From Neelides folsomi (lineage: Eukaryota > Arthropoda > Collembola > Neelipleona > Neelidae): 64,000 bases of DNA. The stretch covers positions 16,460 through 80,459 of the forward strand of contig JAQGBZ010000295.1 of NCBI GenBank assembly GCA_034687125.1, in the 5' to 3' direction. Position numbers and translations under genes: made by a program. Shown here in pieces: positions 1 to 25,449 of this stretch; positions within the stretch are counted from its first letter, which is position 1; every line of letters begins with the position of its first letter. Below the pieces are notes generated by a model. That model had not been told where the DNA came from, made no database searches, and was given only the letters and a program-made list of their open reading frames with translations.

Positions 1-122
1 ACCATCGTGAAGTTGAGGTAACAATCTCGGAACTTTTATTTATTAAAATATAAAATATTTATTAAAATAACATATTTTCATGTGTGAAATTTGGTGGTTT
101 AATATGATTTGGGGAATTTCAG

Positions 123-254
123 GCTGGGTTGGGGTTCAATCCTTTCACTGCCGATATCTGGAATGGAGCCCGGTTGGAATCGGAATGGGCGGGATCTCCA
201 GAGAGACAAAATTCTTCATCATCCTCATATCGTTATCCTCCGACAAATGAATAA
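123..254 (+). CDS. Probable terminal coding exon of an unidentified gene (partial)
   Basis: A good 3' splice site (ggggaatttcag) at 122 is followed by 43 open codons and a TAA at 252-254. The peptide begins AGLGFNPFTADIWNGARLES and ends in a serine run and RYPPTNE. Base composition is clearly more GC-rich than the surrounding sequence, as expected for an exon, and the segment starts in phase 0. The rest of the gene would lie to the left of the window. I do not recognise the family. The other two frames are open for similar lengths, so coding status is probable rather than certain. Confidence 0.4.
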   Translation, partial: AGLGFNPFTADIWNGARLESEWAGSPERQNSSSSSYRYPPTNE

Positions 255-3200
255 GCCATTGCTATCACGCAATAATACAACTTCTATATAAATGAGTCGA
301 CAAAATTTAATATCAAATTGAAAACATCCTATTCATCCCAACTTAATTCAAAGTGATTTTTTTGTTAATTATTCTACACAATATAACTAATCTGGTAAAA
401 AGTCTTTAAATTCCATAGTATATTATATATATACTATAATATTCCACAAGCTCGGGGACATGAAATTAAACTCTCAAAATTGTTTGTAATCTGGAACATG
501 ATTTGGTCTGTGTTCGCACACCTGTAAGTTATTGGAATAAATTTATAATTGAATTATATGACATTGTAATTACCCTTTATAAAATGGTCGATTAATTTGA
601 AAAAAACATTGAAGTAAAATTGAAGTGATAATTTCACATGTTAAAGATTGTGAGAGTTTTCTTAATTTTCCTATATGAACATTGTTCTATCTAATGTTTA
701 TTTTGTCAATTAAAATTCACTTTTATGAGTTTCTAAAAAATTAGAAGGATATTTTAAATTTATTAAGATCAGATTACTTTTGTGACGTGAGGAAGTTTAA
801 TGGAATCAATAATATTTTTAAACATCCGTTTTCGTACATTCTTCCTATCTACTTTTTCAAAATATTTGCCGTCTTTGCTTTCACTTTATATGAATCTTCA
901 ATGAACGTTGTTTGAACTTGAATTTCTTAATTCGATTTTATCTTTAAAACATTGTTTAACCATTTTTATTTCCGTTCTAATGCAAATGTATTTCTCAGTA
1001 TTTTACTATTTGATATTTTTAATTTGAATGTTGAAAAATATTTTTAAATTTGAGAGGAAAGAAGATTTTATTGATCAAGTGAATAATTGAGCAACTTCTT
1101 GGTGTTTTTAATTTATTTTCTAGCGTCTTCAGCGTCTATTTAATCTTTTTATTAATTATGAATTGTGAGAACACAAGTTGTTGGAATTCATTTTTTAATT
1201 GCCAACTATTGTTTTTCAGGTATATTGATCGCCCTTTATTTAATCCTAATAATTCTTATTTGCTAGTAGAAAAGACTATATGTGTTGTGACTATTTAATG
1301 AGTATTTTACTTAATTACATTTATTATATCTTATCATTATATTAATTTTAATAGTATATTTAGTTTGGTCAATTAAATTTTCTTGTAGAAAATTTTTGGC
1401 AATGACTGATTAATTTAATTTACATATATATATATATATTCTATAGTTATATAAAAGAAAACTGTATATGAAATAATTTGTTAATTTTTGACATATACAT
1501 CATTGATATTTATGATTTATTTGTATTGATGAAATATTACGTAGTTTTATAATGATGCATTTACTCGTTATGCCTCTACTGTTATTCGTTTCTCAAAGTC
1601 AATTGTCAATTATCAATTGAAATTACCATAATTAACCTACGTACTTGTTTAAAATTATTGTAACATAAGATTTATGTTATGTGCATATACCTCTCTTGTT
1701 TTGTGCTTACATTCATCAGTTGGTTGTTAAATGTACTTTCATAAATAGTTAATTTTAAGGACTCAAAGAAGAAATAAATGTGGTCATTTGGGGAGAGTCT
1801 CCCAAATCAATGATTGAGAGAACAAGATTGTGACTTCATAATAATACACATATGAAAAATATTTGATTGGCGTATTTGACAACTTCTACAAAACTACTTG
1901 TTGTACCCTTCCATTAATTAATGACTTGAGGTGTTGACTGAGGTTCGCAAGTCTTGAATTAACTCATTTGTAAAAGATAAGTTCAAATTGGTCTTGACGG
2001 TTTCTCATGATAGAGGAACATCCATTGGGGATTTTCTCTTCAAATATATAACTGTCAATTAAACTCAAATTGAGAAAATAAAATGATTTGAACAATTATC
2101 CATTTTTTTCAATATATTCATCAATTCATCTCCATCCATCTCACCTTTATAAAGGATATCTAAGGCTTATTTATCAACATTGGTATAAGAGAATTCCAAG
2201 ATAGGCAAAGTGTTCAATGCACCAAAAGAGTTGCGTTAATCCAAGTTCTCTGGGAGTTTTGACAGGTGGGAAAGTTGATGAAGTTAAGTTGGAAAAAGTT
2301 GTTTGAACGGTAAGCGTCTTCAACTTCAATGACGTCTGGATGAAGAGAAATGAGTGAGGAAAGTTGAGCTTGTCTCCTTATTATTTATTAAATCCCTTTT
2401 ATAAACCAAATATACGAACAACCACTTGATCAATTTATAATACTTATCAGTCTGTCAATGTCAAAATCTGGATAGGTTTTTTCATACTCTTTTCCCATTA
2501 AATTTCCAAGTGTGTTAATTCCCCTTTCTTAACTATTTATTAATGCTATTATAACAATGTAAATATGGAGAAATACTATTAAGCCCTATACTAAAAAGAA
2601 AACGATAGTAAATATTATATTAAATCCTTCTTTTCTCTTCCTAAGCTTATTTTATAGGACAAGTTTTCTTTATTATTCAATTGAGGGATTGGAAGAAGAA
2701 CAATTGAGAATTTCTTAATTGGAATAATCCTCTTTTCGCTTTGGAGAATTGATCAGCATTGAGGGCTTTTCTTCAACATCAATTGCTTTTTTGTAACAAT
2801 TGGAAGTTCAAATGAGACTTAGAAAATGGCATGAAGAGAATAGGAATTATTTTAGTTAGCATTCTACAAGTTAATTAATCCGTAATTAAAATTTAATCCG
2901 TATTTATCCGTTATTTTCCACAGTTGTGAAAGAGTTGAAAAGGAGCTGAGTGAAATCTTTTCCCTGTCTCGACTCGTAGAAATGTAAAGTGACCACTGAG
3001 GAATTGAACGAGCCAAATCGTTCCTCTTTTTCTCTTCCTCCAATTACTAATTCATCTCAGTGATGAGTTTCCCTTTTCAACTCCTCATACTCAGAGTACT
3101 ACTACTATATGTAGGTATATATTAACTACAGGTATAATATATTTATGTGTTAAGTGTACATCCTTCATTTTTGCACTCTTTCATTTTGAGTCCAATTTAA

Positions 3201-6200
3201 GTATTTGCCTTGAGTTTACAATTGATTTTATTTGTTTGGACTGGGGCTATTAATTGTTCATGGGTTCAACAATTGTGTGGAGTGGGGAGAAGGGAGCCTT
3301 CTTGGGTCTTCGTCGGCGTTCGATTCCGCAGGAGCCGATTCGCCTCTCCTCAATTCCCACAGAAGGTCTTTTCAGTCGTAGTCTTAGCCTCGTTCGAGTT
3401 CCCTCAAACTTTTCTCGGGGAAAAACCCATGGTCGGAGACGGAGACTTCAAACTCTCAAACTTCTCTCAACCTCCTCCACTCGTGGCCGTTACTGGCTCT
3501 TGAGGTAATTCTAATTTTCTATTCCCAGACCCAACTTTACCATCTGTGCGAACACTCGGCTCGGTGACAAAGTTGATATGAAAACCCCGGGAGCTCCCAC
3601 CCGATCACGATACTTTAATAACCCATTCAAACACGATCCCAAATGAAGTCAACCATTTACTTCTTTCAATTTAAACCCACGACTCTAATAGGAATTTCAC
3701 TTCCTATGTGAAAAAAACATTTCAACCAACCAAATATGGGATTTGTATTCTTTAATACATATGTACCATATATGTATATGTTCTGCGGACTTTGGTTCTT
3801 AAAATTCAACTTTTAATCGTAATTGAAGTAGGAAACATAAAAATATTTTATATTATATTGATATTTATTTATTCTGTAATTAATATTCCGTCAAGGTAAA
3901 TGAATTTATTTATTCATTATAATTATTATACTAAAAGTTAGTCTTATACAAAAATGTATATTGAGAGTATTTTTAAGAATCAAATCATTTATCTGGATGT
4001 AATATAATATTATATTACACTTTGGAATCTCTCGTGAAAGAAACACTTTGGGAATTTGCTAATTATTCTCACGAACCTCAATTGCCCCCTTCAAAGGGGA
4101 GAATTGCTATGAATTTACAACTTCATAAGTATCAATGTTGATTGGGAGTTTAAGAGTGTGACCAAGAGAAGTCCATTTAGCTAAATGTATCCACAGTTTC
4201 TACCAACCTGAGCAAATAGCTCAGGATTTAACCCACACCATAAGTATACTTTTATATGTAATAGAACACACTCCAGGTTTATCAGCATACGTACCTAGAT
4301 GTATGTACATACGAGAGAATTTTCGTTTAGATTCGACCATGGTAAGGTTCTGATGCCCGGATTGTAAATATCCCGAGTCCCTCGCGGTTCATTGATTTCT
4401 CCTCAAATTGCAAGATCTCGTTCCTGATTATTCTTTTGCATTGTCGAGGAGCTCCGGTGTTATAAATGTTGGTCTCATAGTGAACCATTTTATTTTTCAA
4501 GAGCTCGGGTTTGTGAGAGATGCGGCGAACATCCCTCCCGGCTGCTCTGCCTGGGCAAAACCGACAGCAGACACAACATCCGCCGGTGGCTCCTTCGACT
4601 CCACCGTCTCTCAATGTAAGTCAAACTCCTTATAATTAGTTACTTTCAATAAAAAGACCCGTCTCTGTTCACTCGGACCGGTTCTAATATGGACAGGAGT
4701 TCTATGTCAATAAAAGAGTAAATATATTAAAGATAGTTATTTAATTAGTATTTAAACATCTTTCTCAGAATCTCAATTGGTAATGACTGTCTTTGTGGTT
4801 TAATCCACTTACTTTGAGCTTATTGATCATTCAAAGACCGCCCTGTTTATCATTGCCTTTATTGCCTATGTTCACTATGTGTCGTCTTGAGTCGATTGAC
4901 GTCAGGTTTGTCATTCGAGACATCGAGACTGGAAGCTTAATAATATGTTGGAAGGCTGTAATTTGGGAAAGTATGATTAAAATCGTTGAATAGTAATTTG
5001 ACCAATTTGCCGCCTTCAAACCTATTCCTAATCCTCATATCTAAATCAATTGTCGAAATTGATATTGATAAATGAAATGATATTTAGAATCAACGGGCAA
5101 TTGAATGCATTGAGGAAGAAGAAACCTTCCTTTTCCATTTAATTTATTTCCTTTGTATTTGAGAACAAAACCCGAGTTGTGGATTTGGTAACACAAGAAC
5201 TCTATGTCGGTTCAATTATTCTTCCAATCCCAATTGTTGAACGAGGAAGTTTAGATCCTTAATGAGAGCCCCTGAGAATGTTAATAAAACTGTCCACATG
5301 AGAGAAATCCATTTGGTTCAGCTTCTTAATATACGGAGATAATTACGGACAAAAAATTTGAGCGGATGAAAGGGGAAATGGCATTTGAAGCCGTAATGAA
5401 AAGAGTCGAATCCATCCAATGGAATTTTCGCCATCCTGACTTAAACCTTGCTGAGATAGGCAAATAATCCAGGAGCATATTGACTTCGAAACCACTAAGC
5501 TATAAAGGAAAGAAGATCCACTGTAGCAAATTGTCTCTGAGAAAATCAAAAGAATTGATTGAACAAATATAATGCTTCAAATCCTGCTATTAGGCCCATC
5601 ACTGCCATACATATCTATATCTCAAAATTCAACAATATCATACATACATTATATGTACATATATTATATACATTATACTCAATAAATTAAGAAATTGAAT
5701 ATAAATCCACGACTCGCACAAATGTAATTCACATAACAATGAATACCATTATTAAATTTCCAAAAACATTTGCAAAACAAGAAAAAAGTTGAAAGGTTTG
5801 AACATAGAAATAGAAGGAAATAAATCAAAAAACCGTACATAAATGGGAGTAATATACGAACAATGAGATTGTTCAACTTTTTCCGTCCTCCTTCCCTTAT
5901 ATGCATTTATGGGTCATTTATATGATCTGGTTAAATTAGAACTTCGTCTTTTCAAAAATAGCTTTCTCAACTTTCCTCTCTTCCACAAAGTTGAAATGAG
6001 GGACAAAGGGAAATGTTTTGTTTTTTAAGTAAATCAATAAGCTTTTATACGAACATTTCCTTCAATTGCATTCAGTTCCTCTCACTCTCGGTGGTTAGCA
6101 TATACAATCTATATATGTTGAAGCTTACCATCGGTTAGTATATTTTATATGTAAGTATATATAATGTTCTCGAATCGCCTCACATGAGACAATTTTCTCA

Positions 6201-9200
6201 GCGTGGGATAGTCTGAAATAATCAATAGGAATAAAACAAAAGACTCGCACGAGTCTCATCTTTCCGACCAAATGCTCAAGACCTCTGAACTTCATCCCAA
6301 ACAAACATGATGTTTTTGTGTAGGGATTCATAACTGCAATCCAGCCGGTTAATTATATTACTCCCAAATGTATTCCATCTCTGTCGCCCTGAATGAAATG
6401 GAATTTAAATGCCGTGCAGGAATGAGACAATGACTCGGGTTTAATCCTAAATATGAATGCTCACTCACAACTCGTCCGAACATATATATATATATTTAAC
6501 CCAATCTACTCTCTCACATTCCTCCTCATGATTCCTCATGATTCCTCTCAACGGCTTTAAATATTTCTTTTGGCAGTAACTTTGTATTCTTCCTTCAAAC
6601 TCATTTGTATCGATTCCCATCCTTGAGGGCTCTTCATCTAGGTATGGTGGAACTCTGCTGGTCCTCTTTACAAGATTCAACTCCCTCACGCTCCGTTTTC
6701 TCAATCGATGAGGAGTCATCCGTTCCCTCAAATGTCTATTCATCCGCATCGAGTTCTCCGCTTTCTCCAATCTCTCAACCTCAACAAATTTATTTCCTTT
6801 GGGAAACATGTGTTGAGTGGGGCAATAACAGGCCGTCAAAGGGTCATTCCTTACAGTATATATATATATATATAAATAAATAAGTCCCTTTACTATTCAT
6901 TGTTCCACATCATAAAAATTGAAATCCGAGGGCTCTGCGTGCTCTCAAATACAGATGAGGAAATGAGGATCGACTGCGGGGATCCAAACAAAACTTTCTT
7001 CCATCCTCGCACATACAAAACCCTCCGAGAGCCAAAACTCCCACCAGTTCATATGATCTAATATGCCATTCGAAAAATAATCAAACTGGCTATCTGACCT
7101 ACTACCATATTAGTATTATATTGTATATGACAAGATATGTACTGTATACTAATATGAAATATTGCATGTAGTTAAATCTCCTTGAGTGGAGTAAAATACA
7201 TTGGCTGCATTATGAAAAAAGTAAGCATATATGTATATCTGTAGGTATTCTAAACATGTACCATATTCGTTTCCATTGTAATATATTTATGTACATATGT
7301 ATATGTAGAGAGTACATTATACATAGGAGAGAAAATTAGCTATATTTATATTAAAGGGACGAATCCTTTGAGTTACATTATAAAAGTTAGTATGGTCGTG
7401 GAGAGATAAGGGACCGGGCTCTTAAACCTTGTATACTTTACTCGATTTAATCACATTAGCTATTTTCATGGATTATTTGGAAAAATCAAGTTGCACATTC
7501 GTTTAAACCCATCTTATAAATTAGGAGAAATGGTTATTTTATAAGAGGTCACGATATACAGAATAAATTAATTATATAATTAATAACATATGTACATACA
7601 ATGTATTCTTATAATATTAATAATAGGAAATTATTAATTGAATGAGTTTAAGTAAAAATTTCTTTTATTTACTTATTCTTTTAGAAAAAGTCTGAGTCGA
7701 CGTGAAGACGATTTGTCTAGTACGCACTCTGAAAGAAATTTTGCTTAAATATTGTTCTGGGCCCCGAAAAGACATAAAGTGAAAGAGTTTTGGGAAGTTT
7801 TGGCGGAGAAATGGGAAGAGGGTCGTGGAGAGTTTTCTCATGAGAATATCTTACGTATCTATTTCTCTCTTCTCCTTCGCCAATTCATCAGCTACCTACC
7901 CAGTTATAATATAGCTCTATAACTATGGAGAATCAAGTGGAGGTTTCAATCCCCCTCTTTGAAGAAGACTGATGAGACCGATGACGTTCACATGCAAAAT
8001 AATACAATGAATAAATAAAAGGAACACTCATGAAAAAATTTCAAAAATACAAATACATATTACATTATAAATATAATGTACAGATAGGTACGCGAAATAT
8101 ATTCTTATACAATATTAGTTAGAAATAATATAATTAGGTAATTGCAATTAATTGTATAATAGTACATTACCGCATTAGTATTGTAATGTAGGTATGTACT
8201 ATAATATACTAATGTATGTACTATATAAATAGTATAGTTAACTGTATAATATATATGCTCATCCCGTTGACTTACTTAAGTATTTAATGTAAGGAGATGA
8301 AAGCTGGAGCATTTCTTGACACAATTTGAGACCCACTTTTGTAAAGTGTGAAGATTGGGGTGAGTCGTGATGGAGGCAAAGTGGCTCGTCAAAAAAGAGG
8401 AATATGAGAGGAGATCTTTAAGACCATCCGTCACACACAGCCCACAATTTATCCAAAAAGAGGATAAAAAACTTTTTTAGTCCTCCAACTTTTCATCTTT
8501 TAAGTAGATTTTGGAATGTCGCAGAATGAACGCCAGAAAATAACCCAATAAAAGAAATCAAACTCAAATATTTATTAACTGTCAAGAAATCTTTTAATTA
8601 ATAACCAATCTATTATTAATTATGAAGGAGAATTTTAAGCCGAGAGTCTTATATTAACCTAAAAGACCCATATGCAAATTCATTGGCTCACAAAGGGGGA
8701 ATTTTCACCCGGTTGTGCTTTAGCACTATTATTGTTAGTTTCATTAGAGGTAGCTCGTAATTTTAACTCGTAAAGCTCTCTCTGAATTCGCAAACCCTTT
8801 CTCCACTTCATTGGAGGGGGAAATATTAATTTACGTAATCAGCGAGTTGATTACAGACAGACTATTCATTACAACTAACTACAAGGACCTCCCTTGTTTT
8901 TTAATATAATTTTAAATTTCATTTCTAATTAATCATTAACAATATGATTATATATGTATATGATTACCACCTATATAGTACATATAAGTATAACAGATAT
9001 AGTAATAATATGACACATATTTAAATTTAAATAAAAGTATGTACATGATAGTAAGAATTATTTTGTAATGCATATTAATATATTATTATACCTATAGTAT
9101 ACTATTGTACATATTTACATTATGCATATTAGTATATTCTTACCAAAAAACGATGTACCATATCTCTTCATCAAAATTAGATTTGTTAGAAAAGAAACAC

Positions 9201-9500
9201 GACGACGTTAAGATGAGTTAAAAAGATCTTTCCCAGTTTCTCCTCATTGTCCGCAAAATGAGGACATTTTGTCATCTCGCGTATCGTTGAGAAGAGTGAT
9301 ACTACTACATAGGACTAATAATAATAATAATAATAAAAAGTGTTTTCACGAGATGAGTCCTCTCAGACTTCAAAAGGGGAGGTTTGAACGAGGAGGAAAT
9401 AAGAAATTTATTGCATTAATATGAGAAAGAACCGACACAGGCATCCTTTTCATCTTGAGAGCATTTGAGGAAATTGTTTAATTTTCCTCTTTCCCCTTTC
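255..9500. other. Gene-poor AT-rich stretch with a few unassigned GC-richer segments
   Basis: About 9.2 kb in which I find no exon that can be tied to a protein family. Most of it is AT-rich with poly-A/T runs and short TA or AAT repeats. Three segments are GC-richer and open. The first, 3254-3505, has an arginine/serine-rich frame ending at a TCTTGAG/GTAATT donor. The second, 4495-4615, lies between a TTTTCAAG acceptor and a GTAAGT donor with two frames open. The third is 6605-6840, open on both strands. They could be 5' exons or untranslated exons of a neighbouring gene, but nothing in the peptides decides this. Confidence 0.5.
9316..9336. repeat. AAT trinucleotide microsatellite
   Basis: Seven uninterrupted copies of a TAA/AAT unit lie in non-coding sequence. 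It is a simple repeat with no associated gene. Confidence 0.85.
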
Positions 9501-10539
9501 TCTTAATGCATTTCAAGATGTTGGCATTTTATATTTATCAACATTTTATTAGAAGAAGGAAAGTCATCCACTCAGCTTCTTCCGTCAACTCTCAGCTCCT
9601 ATCAGACCTAGGAGATGATTTCCATTCTCAATCAATGCATTTAAATTTAAAGGGTATAAAAGTATCTAAGCTTCGAAAAAAGGACGAGTTTTACAAGTGG
9701 GCGCAGAATATCATATACCTAGGTACATATATTGTCCACATCATTAACATATGGATATCATATCTAAATATATGAAATCATCCCTACATTGATGAGACAA
9801 TGGGAAGATGTAATTTGAGTGCCTTTTGTCATCGACAACATCCAGGAGATGAAAAAAGAAAGGATGGAAAGTGAATCAATCTTGAACTCTCCTTTTTTCT
9901 CAATCGAAGAGCTCGGTGTGGAGGTGAGATTTGACTCTCAGTCACCCAGTTTAGTAATACGAAGTGGTTGAAAAATGGTTCACATCCTACTGTGATCCTC
10001 CTCCTATACCTCTTCCCATCTCTCCTCCTATAGCGGAGATGGAGCGGGGTAAAATATTGAGTAGTGGATCCAACCAGGTCCTATGACGATGGAATGACGC
10101 AAACCGAAAGAGCTTGTTGGCCCTCCCGCTTCCCACAACTCGCATTTCTCAGAATCCCATGGATAATGTCTCCAGAGGAACACTGGGAGTTCCACCAAGT
10201 CCCTCACTGGGACTCCAAATCCTCATCATCACCAAGGAAGAGCTTGGGAAGATCGAGGTCGGATGTCGACGGTCCTATCCTGAAACTTGCCCTCACTAAT
10301 AGAGGAATATTCCTCCTTAATCACCATTCTGACTCATTTTAATTCCGATTGAGATCATGATTGAGATCAAGATGGAATTAACCTAAGACTTGGAAATTAC
10401 ACAAAATGGGGCGTGAGTGAAGAATACATACCTAAGTATAAGCAATTCCTTTTTTCTAACTATCTCTGATGTATTATGTATTTACTTAATTAAATTTGAT
10501 GAAAACAGTCTGCCACTTCCAATATATTATATTTTACAG

Positions 10540-10672
10540 TCCATGGAATGGATAGGAATTGTTGGCCAAAAAGATTGGTGGCAAAGGCTGGTGGTTTTTT
10601 CAATAACATTATCGGGATTATTGATTTCTTGGTTAATTTTCTTTACAAAATGTTCTCTGCCTTCCTATATAG
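10540..10672 (+). CDS. Candidate internal exon encoding a hydrophobic, Trp-rich segment
   Basis: The segment lies between a strong acceptor (atattttacag) and a strong donor (TATATAG/GTAAGT) and is open in one frame. It encodes about 44 residues that start SMEWIGIVGQKDWWQRLVVF, continue into a membrane-like stretch (SITLSGLLISWLIFF) and end KCSLPSYI. PDE3 enzymes have an N-terminal set of membrane segments, and mammalian PDE3B has a similar W..F...SLPS pattern there. The exon lies 2.2 kb upstream of the first recognisable PDE3 exon on the same strand, so it may be part of that N-terminus. That link is inference, and a minus-strand gene candidate lies between them. Confidence 0.3.
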
Positions 10673-11649
10673 GTAAGTAAGTACATAGGCTGACAAGGTC
10701 ATTCAAATGGGTTTTGGGGCCTTTTTTGTACTTTGAAGGAAGATGTGAGGAGACTGAATAAAATTGGTAAACACCTCCGTTGTCGTGCGAACCTTTTCCC
10801 AACGAGGATTTTGAAGGAACGTAAACTTTGTCCCAAATTGGGGTTTCTTGTCTGGGAAGGAAAGATAAAATTTAAGGAAAATGACAGAATCCTCCATCCC
10901 TCACGACCCGTCAAAAATTGGACCATCAAAATAATTGGGCGGAATTGGTCCGGTCGGACAAAAGACCATGTCACAGATCCTCATGGAACATCCCAAACGG
11001 GTCGTTGATGTTGAAACCCTCATTTCCCAACTCGAAGATTAATGGGCGAGAGGGCGGAGAGAGAAACCCTATCTAGGGTATAGGAACTACACCCATGTAA
11101 GTAAGATCTGAACGTTGGCATTGCAAAGTCCGAATCGGCTAATTCCTTCTTTGATAAATGTGAAGCTTATATAGATACCTACTTAAAATTTATTTATTCC
11201 TCAACAAATCATTATTTCTCCGTCTTTCAAGCTCAATGAAAATAAGTCGACCGTCGAGTTATTTATTTAAAAATAATAATATATTGCTCGACTTGCATCG
11301 TATTTATAAGGATAAGGAATGTATTGATAACATAAACCCATACTCGTATGATCAATTTTTATTAAGAATAGCAAAGTACAGATAGTAATAATAGAATTTT
11401 TAATTATTTTTAGTAAAATAGCATCAACTCACTTGGAGTAAAATATAATATTTGTTGGTAATTGACATTGTTAACCAGGACGGTGTCTAAAGACATTTAT
11501 CTAATTATTTATCTACTTGCATTTATATAATATATAGAGTATTGTATTTACATAGAATTTATATAAAACCCATTAGAGAGAAATTTGATGCTAATTTACA
11601 AATCAGTTTCACGACGAGCTTGCAGAAGATAATACATTTGGAACCAATT

Positions 11650-12321
11650 ATAAGTCATTCCGGTAATTTCATAGGAGGTTCTGACATAGTTGTTCCTCAA
11701 GAAGGCAAAATATGGCGTCGGTTTACATCCGCATGTCATCCCCAAAAAATTGTCCTCGTGTTTTTCAGTGGAAAAACACAGGCATTTTTTCTTCAAATCA
11801 GTTGAGATGACCCAAAGAGCAATCGTCGTATTGAGGATGACGAGACAGGGTTGAAATATCGTCATCCGCTAATCACCAATTAAAATCATTCTCTTGTTTC
11901 CAAATTATGAAATGTATTGACTTGGTTTGACTTTCTTACATATAAGAGACGCGGGCCGTAGTCCCGGGCGGAGTTTTGACCGAGGTGGAGGTAATAAAAC
12001 TCATAGCACGACTTTCCCACTGCCCGGGTCAATCCAATGATCATGAGGGCTTCGACAATGAAGGTGTCCTTTGTCGGCACGAGGGCATTCGAGATCCAAG
12101 AGATCCCCAGGGGGACGAGGAAGGCGGCAAAGGTCTGGGCCAACTAAAAATATAAAAATGAGTACATTGTTTGAAAATGGGCGGAGAACCATGTGGAGAA
12201 GGAAGTAGGGAATTCCATTCCAACAGACTCGGAAAGGTCCAAGGCAACTTCCAGCCCGGGCGACCTGAACTCCCCGATCTTTCGTTTTTCGACAGCAGAG
12301 ATCCGGCGAAAGTGGGTTCAT
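11650..12321 (-). CDS. Multi-span membrane protein, possibly of the organic solute transporter alpha (Solute_trans_a) family
   Basis: Two exons look solid on the minus strand. The first is 12143-11940 (acceptor TTTTTAG, donor TAT/GTAAGA, 68 codons in phase 0). The second starts at 11862 after a GATTAG acceptor and ends near 11620-11650 at a GTCAGA or GTAAAC donor. A less certain first exon, 12321-12190, starts MNPLSPDLCC and joins in phase through a 46-bp intron. The protein has membrane-like stretches FAAFLVPLGISWISNALV, DTFIVEALMIIGL and IFQPCLVILNTTIALWVI, separated by a segment ending YLHLGQNSARDYGPRLLY. The spacing of VP, the aromatic helix end, GQN and the following FQP..VILN faintly recalls the OST-alpha/TMEM184 fold family, but I would not name it on this alone. 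Later exons were not found. It lies on the strand opposite PDE3, just upstream of that gene's first recognised exon. Confidence 0.4.
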
Positions 12322-12921
12322 TTCGATTCTCCTCCCGCCTCCTGATAAAACCAAATGGATCGTTATGGATTCAGTGAAACCGAGTAGAAGTAATATAAAT
12401 GCAGGATCTCATTTCCACATTCTTCGGATTTTACCCTGCTGCGAAACCGGAGAGATCTGGCAATTATTCCAAACGGGATTTTTATAAATTGAGGGAAATT
12501 GACCATGGCTGGATATAGTCACTAGGTCACGTTCACATCAAAAACAACTGGATTCCTAAATACTAAATATAAATTAGATTCCAAACCCCAGATAATTTCC
12601 ATTTATTTTGACTTATAAAGTTCACTATAAACGATTATTACCTTTTTGACCAAATCCTTAATATTTAACGTTAGTATAATCACGAAGAACCAATTTTGAG
12701 GTGAATAAAATTGGCTAAAACGCCAGTGTGCGAAATTCGAAAAAGGAGCGGTCGGACACAGCTGCGGTGCCCTGTGTCCAACCCCCATTTATCATTTGTC
12801 CCTCCATTCTGTGACAGAGTTTTTGTCCATAGTCCATTTACGAACTTCTGGTATTAATTATAACTATTAGAATGGGGAAACGACTTAAGATTAAATTGCC
12901 ATTTTTGTTTTAATTGAGCAG

Positions 12922-23707
<10,786 letters not shown>

Positions 23708-24978
23708 TGAAGAAACCATTCTCCAACTTGTGCCAAAAAGAGAAAATATCGTCAGTGAACAGAGAGCCAACTAAACTCGAGCTGTACACGTCCACGTATT
23801 CTTTAATATTTATTAATACATGTTATGTAAGAACGCGTTTTTTAAAGAACCGTAAGTGTAGAACAAACTTACTGAAAAGGTAACTTTTGCATTTGAAGGC
23901 CAATCGATATTTCCTATCAAGGAAATTTGCTATATATGGGTTACATATACAACTACATACTCTGTAGTCGTATTATATTTATAAATATTATTTAATATAA
24001 TTAATACATACCAATAGAACATCAAGGTAGAGATAAATGTAGAGAAGAGAAAAGGCCAAAGTATTATAACTTGATGAGTGTCGGTAACATTTTCACGCTT
24101 ACTTTATTAATTTACCTTATTGACTTTAGAATAACCCATTTGTATTTCCAAACAACTTCAACAATTATTATTTAATTAGCTATACCAATGTGATGATCAA
24201 CTATTCCATTATTAAACACATTTAAAATACAGAATTATTAGAACTTATACACGGTGTTGTATGTTAGGTTTGGGTAAACTTAAATGAGCACAATAGTCAT
24301 GTACTTGTATGAAGTGACCTATGTAAGATATGATTATTTAGATGCAATTTAGAAACAATATTGTTTAGAAATTTTAAAATCCTACAAATGAATATGAATC
24401 ATTTCTATCGACAAATGTAATAAAAATAACAAAAGTTAAAAATAATGTAAAAGATTAAATGCGGAAATGAGTTTGTGTATCAGCAATTAATCAATAACTA
24501 CTTCTGTATTTATGATTAGTATGAATTAGTACATAAAATTCAATGTTGTCAATTACTTATTTCTTCGGTATTCATATTATTATACCTATTAGTGAAATAT
24601 ATTTTCTCAGGGCCAGTATATAATATAGATTTGTAAGTAATAGATAGGAAATGTGTAGGAAAAGATCTTTTCAAATAAGTAGAAGATTAAATGGGTATTT
24701 TATCTTTCTGAATGTCTATTCACTATTCATCATTTAAATATATATAGGTAGGTATACATATTATATTTATTAGTATCTCTAGTTAATACATTCTCCTATA
24801 TAGTACACTGAACCTTTTTCATTTCAAATATTCTTACCTACAATATGTTGTTATTAAAAATGTGTTTGTAAATAATACATAGAGTACACAACATATACTA
24901 ACATTAAGTACATATAATAAGTATGATTGTAATAATTAATTTATCGTACATGTCATTAAATAAATGTTATATTGTGGT

Positions 24979-25002
24979 ATTATATATATATATATATATA
25001 TA
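24979..25002. repeat. TA dinucleotide microsatellite
   Basis: An uninterrupted TA run in the intergenic region between PDE3 and transaldolase. Confidence 0.85.
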
Positions 25003-25449
25003 ATTATTTATTAATTGGTTAGATCACTATTAATTACAAATAGTAGACAACAAATGTATGTATACCTTACTCTATGTTTATTATATAACGGCAATTTTAA
25101 AAAAGTTAAAAAGATCTGTGTTTACTTGGTGCTTGAAAATAATGTCAAAAATAATGTTATTGTTTATGAATAATAAATATTATGATACAGATGCTAAAAA
25201 CTAATATTTGTGCAAAGGGAACATGACCACTACCTTATTATGATATATATATACAAAGTGCATGATATGTTTGTACTCGTGTACGAAATACCCGCCTCGA
25301 CTGGAGTAGATGTACCTTTAGATAATGTACCTTTATCTAAATAAAACTTTAAATACGGATTGAACCTAATGAAACGCTTTATGTGACTCGAATGAATTAA
25401 CGGCTTTCAAATAAAAGATGTGTGGAATGGATATTCTAATTGATTCTTT

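Noticed and set aside
6465-6839. A 124-codon minus-strand frame rich in charged residues
   Set aside because: No family similarity and no convincing splice sites. The opposite strand is equally open and Ser/Pro-rich, so neither is supported.
10064-10342. Two overlapping GC-richer plus-strand frames considered as an early PDE3 exon
   Set aside because: Both frames are open, the possible donor GTCGGA is weak, and neither peptide resembles PDE3.
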